A stretch of 64,000 bases of DNA. Source: Holothuria scabra (Eukaryota; Echinodermata; Holothuroidea; Aspidochirotida; Holothuriidae). This document shows positions 1 through 13,404 of the stretch, piece after piece. The first letter of the stretch is position 1. Each line of letters starts with the position of its first letter. Under the pieces are notes generated by a model that worked only from the letters and a program-made list of their open reading frames with translations, ran no database searches and was not told the DNA's origin. Both the position numbers and the translations under genes were made by a program. The stretch is taken from contig CM074190.1 of the NCBI GenBank assembly GCA_037179385.1, positions 13,040,206 through 13,104,205 of the forward strand. Reading direction: 5' to 3'.

Positions 1-211
1 TCATCCAGACACAATCTCAGTTAATTGCTTCCGGGTGAGTGAAAAAGAAGCTCAATGTGTGTAATCGAAACACTCTCAGTAATTTCATGCTATGTAATGT
101 AAGCTTTAGTTGCATTGTTTTAACTAGCTCTCAATCAAAGGGCTGAGCCAGTTAAGAATTTCTGTAAACCCCTAGAAGAATTGTAGTTTAGGTGAGATGA
201 TTGCCTCTTTC
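1..211 (+). repeat. TTAA-type MITE family 1, copy 1 (cut by window edge)
   Basis: This is the right two thirds of a roughly 300-bp non-autonomous element seen five times in the window. The shared core includes CAATCTCAGTTTATTGCTTC-like sequence, AAGCTTTGGTA-like sequence and CTGAGCCA, and it ends with GGTGAGA followed by a decayed TGGCCCTTTAA terminus. The left end lies outside the window. The next 540 bases (to the poly(A) signal at 751) show nothing recognisable. Confidence 0.75.
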
Positions 212-750
212 ATTACCTTACCTTATAGCGTGTAAACTTATCTTGCCTTTTTAGATAACGAGGATGAATTATTGTACGACAAAAGTGATTTAAGAAAACT
301 TGTTGTTATGTGTGATAACACAAACAACTGTTCCACACAAAGACGTCACGGGATTCAGACTTCGCACCGGACATTTTTTTGACCAACAGAATAGCAATGA
401 ACTGTAAATTCACACAAGTGCCTGAAGGTATTGTTTTATGGTTTCTGGGGGAGCGCCATCTACAGTGTCTGCTCCGGTGTCAAATGTTTCCACTTTTGAC
501 TCAATATCGGTAACATATCTAAAATTCTCACTATGAACTGGTTATTTGATAAACATTTACAATCATGATTCCCACTTTTTGAATGCAAAGATGAAGAGAA
601 GTGTTTCTTCTTCTCTATTGTCTTACGAAGACGGAAATCTCAAGTAAACGGGAGGACATTGAGCAGTGTTTAAAATAAGCTTTATATCAGATTAGAGGAA
701 ACGGCTCTTTCGACAAATTACTTGAATTTTCGATTTACGTTGCCTTCAAT

Positions 751-756
751 TTTATT
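751..756 (-). promoter_or_regulatory. Candidate poly(A) signal of gene A
   Basis: AATAAA on the minus strand, about 150 bases after the stop codon chosen for gene A. The position is reasonable for a 3' UTR, but the hexamer is common in AT-rich DNA. Confidence 0.35.
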
Positions 757-901
757 TTTAATTCAGGTGTAAGGTCGCTGTATTTTAAAAACGAAGCCTT
801 AGTTGAAACGATCATTTAACTGATTTCACTATAACTTTAAAGTGGGAAAAGAATACAATTAGTATACGATAAATAAACGCGTGATTGGATTCGTAGGCGT
901 T

Positions 902-2348
902 TTACGGGGTAGCAACTTCGGTCCATTTCTTTGGCAAGGAAAGTACACGCTGGTTCCAATGCAAATGCTCTTCCCTTTTCTGCAAATTCCTCTCGTGAAC
1001 ATGAAAGCGGTCACACCCATGGCCTGGATACTTGCCAACACCACCACCACCGCCTCCCCCACCGCCTCCCCCACCGCCGCCTCCTCCCCCACCACCATTA
1101 TTACCTCCTCCCCCACCACCCCCGCCTCCACCCCCACCACCATCATTGCCTCCTCCTCCACCTCCCCCTCCTCCACCCCCACCACCATTATTGCCTCCTC
1201 CTCCACCACCTCCTCCCCCACCACCATTATTGCCTCCTCCCCCACCACCCCTCCTCCACCCCCACCACCATTATTACCTCCTCCTCCACCTCCCCTCCTC
1301 CACCCCCACCCCCATTATTACCCCCTCCTCCACCTCCTCCTCCACCCCCACCATTATTATTGCCTCCTCCTCCTCCACCTCCACCTCCCCCTCCTCCACC
1401 CCCACCACCATTATTGCCTCCTCCTCCACTCCCTCCTCTCTCCACCCCCACCACCATTATTGCCTCCTCCTCCACCACCTCCTCCCCCACCACCATTATT
1501 GCCTCCTCCCCCACCACCCCCTCCTCCACCCCCACCACCATTATTACCTCCTCCTCCACCTCCCCTCCTCCACCCCCACCCCCATTATTACCCCTCCTCC
1601 ACCTCCTCCTCCACCCCCACCATTATTATTGCCTCCTCCTCCACCTCCACCTCCCCTCCTCCACCCCCACCACCATTATTGCCTCCTCCTCCACCACCTC
1701 CTCCTCCACCTCCACCACCATTATTGCCTCCTCCTCCACCACCTCCTCCCCCACCACCATTATTGCCTCCTCCCCCACCACCCCCTCCTCCACCCCCACC
1801 ACCATTATTACCTCCTCCTCCACCTCCCCCTCCTCCACCCCCACCACCATTATTACCTCCACCGCCGCCGCCGCCGCCTCCACCGCCTCCGCCTCCACCG
1901 CCTGGTCGTGGTGGCTGGGTTGGTTTTGTGTTGCCACTGCTCCCTCCCCCACTTTCTCGACTTTCGCTTTCACTGTCTTTGCTACTCTTGCTTCCATAAC
2001 TATGTTTACTGCTTTTTCCTCCACTTGCTTTACTGCTCTTACCACTGTGACTTTGTTTACTACTTTTCCCGCCACTTCCTTTACTGCTCTTGCTGCCATG
2101 ACTGCTCTTGCTGCTTTTGCTTCCACTGCCTTTACTGCTCTTGCTGCCATGACTGCTCTTGCTGCTTTTGCTTCCACTGCCTTTACTGCTCTTTCCACCA
2201 CTCTTCTTGCTACTCTTGCTTTTTCCTCCACTTTTTTTGCTACTCTTGCTTTTTCCTCCACTTTTTTTGCTACTCTTGCTTTTTCCTCCACTTTGTTTGC
2301 TACTCTTGCTTTTTCCTCCACTTTTCCCTCTCTTGGAGTTCTCCTCAT
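902..2348 (-). CDS. Gene A exon 3: Lys/Ser/Gly repeats then Gly/Asn-rich tract (secreted protein)
   Basis: This is the last and largest exon of gene A. It follows a good acceptor (TTTTTCTACCCAG) and enters in phase 1, matching the exon 2 donor. It opens with DEENSKRGKSGG and about four copies of a KSGGKSKSSK-like decamer. Next come KSSKGSGSKSSKSSHG-type repeats, a stretch with SESESRESGGGSSGNTKP and TQPPRPG, and then hundreds of residues of Gly broken by Asn-Asn pairs (plus-strand ATTATT). The Gly frame changes about six times between positions 1655 and 1240, mainly where a C run has 4 instead of 5 bases. Reading the last Gly frame on gives a non-repetitive tail of about 45 residues with one Cys (PGHGCDRFHVHERN) and a TAA at 902-904. 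The composition suggests a structural, adhesive or mineral-binding secreted protein; I recognise no named family. The 3' end is less certain because of the frame changes. Confidence 0.65.
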
Positions 2349-3829
2349 CTGGGTAGAAAAATCAATACGGTAATTATGTAGGCAAAGCAAAGATATCACG
2401 AAAGCCGAAGCTAACAAATTTGGCATTTATAGGACTCCGTGATTTTGAAGTGTTTAACTAACACGCACCTTGAAAAAGTAATACAAGTGAGAGAGTGGGA
2501 TGATAATATATGAAAGTACATCAGATATTATACATGTGTGTAGTGTAAGAGTCACGTAGGCAAATTCAGGAGGTGCACTTGCATAAACATTTCTACAGCA
2601 AATTACCCTTGTCCTCATCATCACCATCGTCGTCTTTACTGTTGTTGTCTTAACCTCAATCGTCGGCGTAATTATTATCGTCGTTTGCGCCTTCTTTATC
2701 GTCACCGTTTTCGTCAACATTGTCTCTATAATCGTCAGTATTTTTTATGTAATCGTCATTGTTCTTGTCATCGTCAGTATAACCATCACCTTTTTATCAT
2801 AGTATTCGTTATGGGACATGGTTGATCATCAGCTTTACCATCCTCATCATCGATATCATTACGGTCATTATCGTCATACAATTATCGTCATCGTCTTTGC
2901 CATGGGCATTGTCGTAATGGTGGACAATAGCATTCGTCGTTGTATGATATAAAAAAGCATCACCACTAGGTTTCACCTAGCAGAATAAAAACGATCTAAA
3001 GTTCATTTTGAATTTTAAGTGTTGTCTTATCACTGTCATAAATTTCAAAAGGATAAATTACAGCACCAGACGATAAAGTTATTCAAGAAAATCAAACGTA
3101 CCAGCCTTCACAACAAAATTTACAACAACATTTAGAGGTCACAAATTAAAGCCAAGTATTGACATTAAACCACCGTTTCAACAAATGAGTTGTTTGATTG
3201 TCATTATAGCAATTCGAGAGATAACCTGTCTTGATTGGAAATGAGAAATTCACAAAATCATGTGTAATTTAGCTCAACCGTTCCTTGTCACTTAGTGGTC
3301 ACAGTCGTAGATCCGTCCTCTTAATTTGTGTGAGTTCTAGCATAGTGCAATCCTTCGATCCCATAAAGCGACACCAAGGAGTATCAATAACGTGCATTAA
3401 CTGTAGATGCTGGCAAAATTCACTCGCTAATTTCTGAGATGAAAAGTTTTGCAAATTTTACGACTGTGTCTATTCTAAAAATAAAGCTTGCGAAAAATAA
3501 ATTACAGTATAATTTGTTCGATATCGCAGAAACCGCGAAGTGTGTCCGGTTTCTTTTATTTTCCTAGCAGCAAGGTTTTTAATCATGGCAGATTCTCTTT
3601 CCCTGAAGTCGATGGAAATTCCAAGGTCGGTTTAAACGTTCTTAACCGTTAAATTTGTGGAATCGGATCGCTATGCCTCATGGGGAAAATTTGAAAATGG
3701 TACCACCTGTGGCAACATATTTCTCCCTATCCAGTAAAAATTAATCTTCACCAGAAAACTATTTTCTCCTGAACTGTTAAACACGACAAGAACTTCATTC
3801 AAAAACATTTGCAAATAACATCTGTTTAC
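2349..3829 (-). other. Gene A intron 2, with degenerate ATC/GTC trinucleotide repeat
   Basis: Intron between the acidic exon and the Lys/Ser/Gly exon, with donor GTAAAC and acceptor CTACCCAG. Positions 2610-2945 are a degenerate (ATC/GTC)n microsatellite on the plus strand with several perfect short runs. Nothing else was recognised. Confidence 0.6.
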
Positions 3830-4025
3830 CTCCTTCAAAGTTTTCTCTCTCCTCCATCTCATCTAGTTCTTCCAAGTCTTCTTCGTCGTCTTCATCCTCA
3901 TCTCGTCGTTCTTCTTCTTCTCCCTCCTCTCCATGGTTTTCTATCAGATTCCTTTCATGATGTTCTTCCCTCAAAGCACTTAATAATCTTTTGAGAACAA
4001 GTTCTGCCCGTTTATCTTCGTGCAC
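3830..4025 (-). CDS. Gene A exon 2: conserved charged helix plus acidic block
   Basis: This exon of 196 bases enters in phase 0 after acceptor TTTAAAG and leaves in phase 1 at donor GTAAAC. It reads VHEDKRAELVLKRLLSALRE, then EEHHERNLIENHGEEG, then a run dominated by Glu and Asp (EEEERRDEDEDDEEDLEELD), and ends RENFEG. The first 20 residues form an amphipathic Leu-rich helix matching the start of gene B exon 2 (VLDEKRAEDLLEKLTDTLEE). The Lys-Arg could be a prohormone-type cleavage site, but that is inference. The acidic block is unique to gene A and could bind cations or the basic Lys/Ser region downstream. Confidence 0.75.
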
Positions 4026-6411
4026 CTTTAAAAAATTGAAATTTCCGTTGTAAAATTTAAATATTTTAATATGCTGTAAAGTGTTTCAAAACGCTTGCAT
4101 AGTTATTATGATAGCCATTCAAGAGCAACAGTATTACAAATGATACATTTATGACGCATTTTTTTAAAGAAAAAAAACCCTTAAATTTGCTAATCGGAGG
4201 GAGGGGCAGGAGTTAGGGTGTTAAAACTGCCCCTTTCATGAAATTTAATCCTAACCCATCATGGAAATTACCGAGGAGAAATCTCTCATTTTATCACGAA
4301 CCAATGTTTCTGACGGAAGACAATTCAATTGTCAAAGTAGAGAGCTCTCGAATGCAGTTGTTCCCGGCGATAAATGTCAAAGATATTATAAACGTAGATA
4401 CCAAACTCCTATCCCTACACCGTTAGACGCGCTGACTCCTCACGGAGGCTCAGACGGAGGGGCGGAAGTGTTCATTTGACATGCGCACAGCTCTGCTTGG
4501 TTATCAAAAATAAAACGAACCTACTAGTTGATTTTATGTTCTGAGCGCGTAAGAATGTAAACGCGTGCATAGATGTGCGCTTGTGAAAATACTATAGAAA
4601 CTGACCACCAGTAAGCCAATGAACTTCAAACCAGTCGTTGTGCGCAAATGTTCAAATGTTCTTAAGTAGAAAGTCGGCGAAGAAGCCTAAAACTGTTTCA
4701 TGTAAGTCAATTTATTGAAGAACGGCGTTTGCAAGAATTGCAATGTTTTAAAATCACACGTTTTTATACTACCGGAAGATATTAATTAACTGTTAGCTTT
4801 CAAAACGACTGATCGGTGATCAGCACTTCCACCCCTCCGATTTGGTCTCCGTGATGGGTCCCCGCGCCATGTTAAGTTTGGTATCTATGTTTATAATATC
4901 TTTGATTAATGTAATCTACCCTTCGATTATGATACCTAGGGGTCACGGAATTGCACAGAAGCCCACTGCAGTGGGTGGTTTTTCTTTGTTTTTTTTTTGT
5001 AAATTTTACACTCTGCGTAATTACTAAAGTAACAGAAATAGTGTTGTAAACAGCTGCGGGTTTGTGATTGCATTCAGAGTACTCTACTGGTTTTTCAAAT
5101 GGACGGTATGATTTTTCCAATTGGTAATGATTCCTTCTTAGCAGGGAGCTGTCATATTAAATAACAACTCTCTGCGCTTAGTACTTCTTGGTCGTTTCTA
5201 TATACTTGTCTTTAATAACTAGCAACAGTTGAAAACTAAACTACTTGACTTTGTTATGTTAGGATGTTTGTTCTGTAAATATTATGGCTACTGGCTAAGG
5301 TACTATTACGTTAGTTAAAGAATGTCAGTCCTATCTGACTTATTTAATGTTTGTCTGTATTCTTTACAGATTGAACCCTCTTCCTCCCTCTCTTGAGCAC
5401 TCACGCCCTCAACCCATTCAACTCACTCAAGTAAAACCTATATTCTCTGACTATTACTTCGTCACTTTTGAAAGTGGTATCATGACGCCCATGCTACATT
5501 TCTGTTTATTTTTTCACATTGATTTAAGTCGCATCGATACAGAAGTTTAGTAAGGAGTTGGGAGATGAGGGAGTTACCCCCTTTAAGGAAAAGCTTGTGA
5601 TCAGTGACTGTCTGACTGTAGGCACCCATTAGTGAGGTGCATCAGCCTTACCTTGTCTTCATTTATTCTCTACTTGAATTTCGAACCCTCATATTCAGTG
5701 AAATTGAAGAAATCAATATACAATTTAGTGAACAATGACACATGATGCAGGTTAGGAAGGGAATTGAAGGACTAAAGTAATAGACCCCACTTATCGACGA
5801 CTATAATCAGACCATCACTTGACTACTGTCCGGATTCGTGTTTATGCGGTAAAAAGGAATTGGAAGCGCCATTTCCAGCAATCTAGGACGAATTTCACAT
5901 AAAAAATTTTCCCTCGTGAGAACCTGTGGGATTGATGACAGCACATTTGAAAAAGTTCTGCAGATACCGCAAGGGGACGGATTGGACGGTACTGGTGACA
6001 TCTAGTGATATTCACCACCTTGCAGTTGTTTGAAATTTTTATGTCATTTTGCATACTTGTAGAATGGTATTTTTGCCAGAAGTATGTGTGCGTTTGGTTT
6101 CCATGTGTTTTGCCTATTTCTTCAAGACTATTCATGAAATACGTAATAGTACCGTTATGTCTCCCCAATGCATACAAAACCGTGTAAAGTATATGCACCA
6201 AATCCCACATTTTCTCATTAAAAAGGGTTTTTTTTCGGTGAACCTAAATCTTTACTGGACTAACGGGGAGGGGCATGTACAAAATCTTAAGTGCCCTTCT
6301 CGAAAGGTCCTTGTGGGAGCGCTGTTTACAAATTACTTTATTTAGGAAATTTCGACCACCAAGTAACATGTAAAGCTGCAGCTTTGGGATCGGAGATGGA
6401 TTTAACTTGAC

Positions 6412-6973
6412 TTAAAGTGTACCTCAAATATTGAAAATAAAAAATACATATTTTAAAGGGAGCAAAGGGAATTGTACTCATCCAACTCCCATTGAAATAG
6501 TTCCTTCCATTGTAGAGATATTGAATGTTAAAATTCATTGACTCCAAACAAAATAGACCACTGCGCAGTAATTTATGACTGTCTTGTACAACTCACAGTA
6601 CCTGCCTTGTTTCCATCTGAAATTCAGAAATGTTGTTATGACCTTGAAATCTTCCTGTTTGCTTGCATGGCATGTTGTACAGAGAGGGATTAATAAATGA
6701 CATCACCCCATTACAGAAAAAAGGCCACCGTATACTGAAACAAGGGGCAGTAACTTTCAGAAAAACAAAGTTAAACAAATATTGAAATTTGAACATTGCA
6801 ACAATGACATCACAAATTATTGCGCAATGTTCCATTTTTAATTAAGTGAAAAAAAATTAACTATTTTATACCTCAGCTCAGGACTGTCCGTAAAGATGGG
6901 ATGGACTGTTTGAACTCATTTTTTACGCTCTTCAGTATATATTTTAAAATTTTAGACTTGAGGTGAACTTTAA
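6412..6973 (+). repeat. TTAA-type repeat family 3, copy 1 (full length)
   Basis: It starts TTAAAGTGTACCTCAA and ends TTGAGGTGAACTTTAA, a 16-bp near-perfect inverted repeat with TTAA at the outer edges, so about 562 bp in all. Internal landmarks are CTTCCTGTTTGCTTGCAT and ACATCACCCCAT, shared with the copy near 53.5 kb. It has no transposase ORF. The TTAA target suggests mobilisation by a piggyBac- or Kolobok-type transposase; that assignment is inference. Confidence 0.7.
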
Positions 6974-7461
6974 CTTCCACTTATGGGACTTAAAAGCCAA
7001 TGCCGTCATCACCTACAAACCTAAAAGCGACAGTATTGTTGTACTCGAGACCGGGTTTTCCAAGTTCTGTCTCGGTAATGTTCGGTCTCAGTCGCGGACC
7101 ATTATCATGTCTGATTTTTTATTCATTTTTCGGGCACACTTTTTTCTCGAAATGTTCTTACTTAAAAGCAAGGCGGTATTCATTGAGAAAACCATAATTT
7201 ACCCAGGTGGTCCATACACTATAATTATAGGTTGAACTTCTATGAGCACGTGGGTAGGTTTTAATTTGGCCAGTACTCTAACCTTACACACCTGCATGCC
7301 TCCATGGGTACAGTACTTAATACTGACAACACTCTGGTATGAAACAACATTTACATTTTGTCTCAGGTTCCATCTCGATATCGATAGTTTTGTTTAGGCC
7401 AGTCTCAAATATGTTGGTCTTACACTGGTAGGCGCCTCCCTGGTAGGCAGTCGCCTTAATA

Positions 7462-8300
<839 letters not shown>

Positions 8301-8382
8301 AGTTCGGCAGTCTGAAGATTGGAAAAATCTTACTTAACATCCTCTCATTTTGCCTTACAAGTAACCCCACCTTAAGTAGCCC

Positions 8383-8595
8383 TACACTCTCAAAACGTTC
8401 GGTGCAAATTGAACCGGAAAAGGATCAAATGGGCACTGAACCGAAAAAGATTCAAATATTTCACTAGTTTCGGTTCAACATGAACCATTTTGGTTCAAAA
8501 TTAACCAAATCTAGTCAGATTTTTTATCTTTTTTCGGTTCGTTGTCCATTTGATCCGTTTCCGGTTCAATTTGAACCGGACGATTTTAGAGTGTA
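8383..8595. repeat. Palindromic MITE with TACACTCT ends
   Basis: This is a near-perfect hairpin of about 213 bp. The left arm has AATTGAACCGGAAAAGGATC and the right arm has the mirrored GATCCGTTTCCGGTTCAATT. Its ends are TACACTCT and AGAGTGTA, suggesting a TA target duplication as in Tc1/mariner-type elements. It is non-coding. Confidence 0.75.
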
Positions 8596-9197
8596 CCTCT
8601 TTTTTTAACACAACTATTACATAATATATTTAACATAAAGAGCGATCCTGAATAGATTTAGCAATGAACTTAAAAACTTATTGTCACATAACTAAATAGC
8701 AATTCCTTAATTATTTCATTGAAACACGCATCCTAAACTTTGGAGGATTCTTTATTGCCTTTGAAGAGTACAATGTTATTAGCAGGGTGCACTCATTTTT
8801 CTAGAAGAAGGAAATTTTTATACCTTCGATTCAAGATATAAGGTTCTAATCAGCGTCTGAAACACAAGTTTGCGGATTGAGATTTTGAATCGGAAGGACG
8901 AAAGTCTCGCAAGAGCTCTCGAAAATAGTTTCTTCAATAATAAAATCCGCCCTCGTAAATTATCACACTATGTTAGGTAAAACTTTCTTAAATTTCAAAA
9001 ACATAGTGATTCATAAAAATTATAAAGAAAAGACATTTCAGCCTCAAATCAGGTATTGTTACAGGCCTAGTTTTCTTCAAGTTCCGGTTTATAGTGATTA
9101 TCACAGGCGATTAGGTACGATCGTTGATTATTACTTTAATCACCATCGTAAGTGAAGGATATGAAGAAAATGAAGACACGAACTAAGTACTTAGGGT

Positions 9198-9433
9198 CTT
9201 AAAGGGAAAGAGCAGTGATCTCAACTTGAAGTAGTGTAGTCTGTTGAGAGTCGTCTGACAACAATTTCTCTGTTCAAATGTGAAATTTACTGGAGCTAAC
9301 TGTTTTTTCACCTTGAATATGCATGTGGAGTTATAAAAATGATGAAAAATAGTTTGAAGAGAAATAAGAGTGAAATTGTGATATTTAGCTGTTGTTTCAA
9401 ATAATTAGTTTGGGGGCTACTCTTGCCCTTTCA
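9198..9433 (-). repeat. TTAA-type repeat family 2, copy 1
   Basis: It begins CTTAAAGGGAAAGAGCAGTG and ends CTCTTGCCCTTTCA, which are imperfect inverted repeats. The internal sequence (GTGAAATTTAC, CACCTTGAATATGCAT) is the reverse complement of the copy at 13143-13404. It is non-autonomous. Confidence 0.65.
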
Positions 9434-9890
9434 GCGATTTGCTACGAAAGGGGGTTTGGGAAGGCACGAATATGATTAACCGCACACTCACAGAACGGTA
9501 AAACTAAGTTTCTATATGAGCTCGATACGAACCACGTGACATTTAAAAACATGCCTGACACCGGTTGTAATGGTATGCATAAGTATGAAGAAGCTCTCGA
9601 AAATTTGAAAGTAGAACTCTAATTGAGATTGGCTTGCGAGATTTTTTTATTGCAAAAAGCATTCGAAAAATAGAGGATTTCTTACCCAATATATTAGGAC
9701 TGTGTATCACTTCTTAGCATGTCCCGCAGGGAAGGCACAAATGGAAATAGACCGTGGCCAGCTAGACTTGAACCGATTGTTTAGGAACTGGGCCGTAAAA
9801 CTCCAACTAATTTACCACTTCTTAGCATGTCATGCAACTTTGTCTGTAAACTGTGGCCTTACGGAGCCAATAATCCACCACCCCCTCTTT

Positions 9891-10188
9891 TAAAGGGCCA
9901 CTCCTCTCGACCAAAACTACACTTTTTGTAGGGGCTAACAGAAAATTCTCAATTGGCTTGATCTTTAATTGACATGTAGTTCCAACAATGCAGGTACCAT
10001 AACTCGTATTTCAGAGCCTGCACTGAGAGTGTTTTTGATTACACATTGGGATCTTGTATACACAACCTAAAGCAATAAACTGAGGATAATTGTGTCTGGA
10101 TGAGGATGAATTTAAAACATTTATAGGAGGGGCTCAAGCAGGTAGGTAAGGAGAGTAATAACTGTTTGGGTTGAGAGGATGAGAACTT
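9891..10188 (-). repeat. TTAA-type MITE family 1, copy 2 (reverse orientation)
   Basis: It starts TTTAAAGGGCCACTCCTCTC and contains CAATTGGCTTGATCTTT and AGCAATAAACTGAG. It ends GTTTGGGTTGAGAGGATGAG, the degenerate inverted terminus. It is the same family as copies 1, 3, 4 and 5. Confidence 0.75.
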
Positions 10189-11230
10189 GAAACTAAAATT
10201 TTGACCGGAATTTCTGTCTAGACTATGCTCTCTTATTAATATCATTTTCAAAGGAACTGTACTCTGGTGTCAAGTTTATTTCAGCTATACATCATTCTGA
10301 AAACTTCAAGACCATTCAGAGGGACCAAACGTTTCCAGTCGTTTCTGAAGGTTGTTACAATTGCCGTGCTCCCCACACTGCCCCAGTGTTAACTTCATAT
10401 TTTTGACTCAGTCCCGAAAAATGGTTAGGTAAGGTTGGATAGAGTTCTATGGCACAGTGTCCAACAATTGGTTTAAGTCGAAGTAAATGGATTGAATGGA
10501 TTCAAAATGCTGGTATTCCCAGATTTTGGAAGGGTCAAGACACCGACAGGGCTAACAATTTACCGGAAGCCTATCTTATCAAGTATACTAAATCATGAGA
10601 GAACAGAAATAAGACGACAATTAAACTGATAAGTAAATACTCCCGTTGAAGCCTTTCAGATTTGTATAGATAGTTGACCTTATTATAGTTCCTTGCACCA
10701 GGAACATAATCTGACGCCACTGGCCAGACAAAGCTATACGCTTTCAGACCTTTCGTTTGCTGGTTTGCGATTGCTTTTAACTAAAACGTACTGATCTTAA
10801 ATCGTGAGTATTTATTAGTTATAACAGTATTTCCATGGTTACAATGTGACTAAAGATGTCATATATATTAAATTGCCTACGATGTTTGGTTTAAATCCAT
10901 AATCTTTTTGTATTGCAAAACTATCCGTGTTCAGGAAATAAATCACTGCGGTTCAATCATGCATAGAGCTAGCTTTATGTTGCAAATTCACTTGTTCATG
11001 GTAGTCTTGGTCAGTACGTTCATACGTATTTTTCTGCCTAGAATTCAAAATAGAGGGAGGGCTTTAAACTTGACTATTTTGCAGGGAGATTTGCTTCAGT
11101 AGTAACTGTTACAGAGCTCGGAGAAGAGCTTCTGAAGGAAATAGAGGGCGTACTCAAAAGAGAGTAGGAAATCTGTACTAACTGGTTTTACGGTCTTGAC
11201 CAAGACAAGCTTCATAGCTGTACAAAATAG

Positions 11231-11968
11231 CAGTGGCGTCACCAAGGGGGAGGGGTCGGGCAGGCACGAGCCCCCTTAAAAAATCATGTGCTCCCCCGTG
11301 TGCCCCCAACCGAATTTTTGATATTTTCAAAACACGATATGTCTTCTTTAGTAAGAGTGTGAGATTAAGGTTGGATTCTTCTTTTGACAAGAAAAGGCAG
11401 TAATTTTCATATTTTTCAATAAATATAGTAGCTTTACAAGTTTTGATACCAATAAAAGCTTACTTGAAGTTGCCCTGGAAGTAATTTTTAGACCAGTGTA
11501 AAGACAATAGAATAACCCTTAAATTACGACCTTAATACCTCACAAACCCTTTAAAATCAAGGAGCTTCCGGAGGCTACGCCCCCTGGAGCCCACCGAGCC
11601 ACACACTGAACTGTCCATCAAATTCAGTCTCAATAGTTCATCTCCCCCTTTTTCAAAATGTCAGCCGGATCTGCTCTTGGTAATTGAATCACTGTTTTTT
11701 TACCCAACGTCTTGCTGAAAATTACACTGGAGGTATTTTTTTTTTGGCCAGTGTTAGTTACCTCATTAACACGCTAAAACCCAGGAGCTTCCGGGGACTT
11801 CGCCCCCTGGACCTCCACCGGGACTTTGCCCCTGGACCCTACCCGATGAGCTTCACGCTTCGCGCTAGTTTTCGCCTACGGGGCCATGGGTGGAGTCTAG
11901 CAGTTCCTCCTGAAAAAATTGTTGTGCCCCCAGTGCCCCCTGGAGTGAAAAGTCTGGTGAAGCCACTG
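11231..11968. mobile_element. Non-autonomous hAT-like element with 8-bp target duplication
   Basis: It starts CAGTGGCGTCACCA and ends TGGTGAAGCCACTG, an inverted repeat with one mismatch. The flanks are CAAAATAG on the left and GAAAATAG on the right, 7 of 8 identical, as expected for a hAT target-site duplication. The interior has G/C-rich motifs (GGAGCTTCCGG, CGCCCCCTGGA) and no transposase ORF. Size is 738 bp. Confidence 0.8.
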
Positions 11969-13142
11969 GAAAATAGCGTGATTAGTCATACAGCCATCTC
12001 TTCCGAGTGGCCGTAGACTCATACCGTTGCGCAATGAAATCACCCAAATTGAAATAACCTGGGTAAGGGGGCTTATGGCTTGGGAGAGGTGAAATTCCCA
12101 CAAAAAAAATCCGTTTTATACATAGAAAGCATGAAGTTGTCATCGAACTAACACACTCTACTAACTCGTTGCAGGTTTGCTCGGTGATGTTTCGTTTATT
12201 GCATTTTTGTTATAAGTGAGCGCACAGAATACGTTTTCAAGAAACAAAAATCTGATTGGAAACCAAAGCATGAGTTCTGACCCGTTTAAAGTTTGCATTT
12301 AGTTGTTGCTACAGATATGACGAAAGTGGTCGAGATCAAATTGAAGAATTAAGCTACCATTTTAAACTGTTAAAGCATTGAGCGTGTAAAGCTTACAGAC
12401 CGACAGAACAGTATCGAAATTTAGGTAATTTTAGGGCAAAATAAGGATTCATAGAAAATGAAGAACAGTTTAACAACCTATCTAAAAATACTAATGTATT
12501 GAAAGACATCTGACTAGCCAACAAAGCAATTAGGTGTGACACTATCTGAATGTTATGATGCGTGCATAGTTTTTAAGAAAACTTTCGAAGGGTTGATATG
12601 ATGAATTTATCCAAAACATGGAAAGAAAATGGATTGGAAAGAAAAGTCAGAAATATCACACTACACTCCTGCTTACTCAGTTAAACTTATTTCTAAGAGA
12701 ACTGTGAAACTTTCGACATTAGGACAATATCATGACAAATGGAATAAAACTCTTAACACAACTTTATCCCATTCTTTTATAGTTGTTGAGTAATTTCGCA
12801 AAATTTGACTTCAGACAACTGCTCTAATGATACAGTTTTTTTTTTTTATAACCTTTAGGGTAAAAATCACTCTAAACGAGAAATGATTGGAAACAACCCG
12901 AAGGGAGATCGATGTAAATTATTTACGACAAACAAGAGCCAATCTCATTCATTTACAGAGTGAATATTTAATCCTAATTTTGGATCAGTCACTATTTTCA
13001 CTGCATTGCATGGCTGGATAGCATGTTCCATCATAAAGTCTGTTACACATTTACATACACTTTGGTAACCGAGGCCATCTCATTCGAATCCAAACCGATT
13101 TCAATCTTAGTGTCCTCACGTCCAACCTAATTCCAAAGAGAG

Positions 13143-13404
13143 TTTAAAGGTAAAGAGCAGTCCCCCAAATTTATTTTGAGGAAAAAGCTAATTAACACAA
13201 TTTTCATCTTATTTCTCTTCAAAGTATCTTTCATTACATTTGATGTCTGTACTATTGCATATTCAAGGTAAACCAAGCAATAAGTTCTGGTAAATTTCAC
13301 ATTTGAAGAGAAAAAACATTGTCACATGACTTCCAACAGCCAATCATGAAACTGGAGAGTGTACTACACTCCTTCAATTTTGGATGACTGCTCCTGCCCT
13401 TTAA
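13143..13404 (+). repeat. TTAA-type repeat family 2, copy 2
   Basis: Termini are TTAAAGGTAAAGAGCAGTCC and, in inverted form, CTTAAAGGGCAGGAGCAGTC. These are about 28-bp imperfect inverted repeats. The interior contains GCATATTCAAGGTAAACCAA, shared in reverse with copy 1 and directly with the fragment near 20.2 kb. Confidence 0.75.

Noticed and set aside
881..2381. Long plus-strand open frames rich in Pro, His, Leu and Thr over the CCT/CCA repeats
   Set aside because: They are antisense to gene A exon 3. The minus-strand frame has matching splice sites and phase, and the plus frames are low-complexity shadows.
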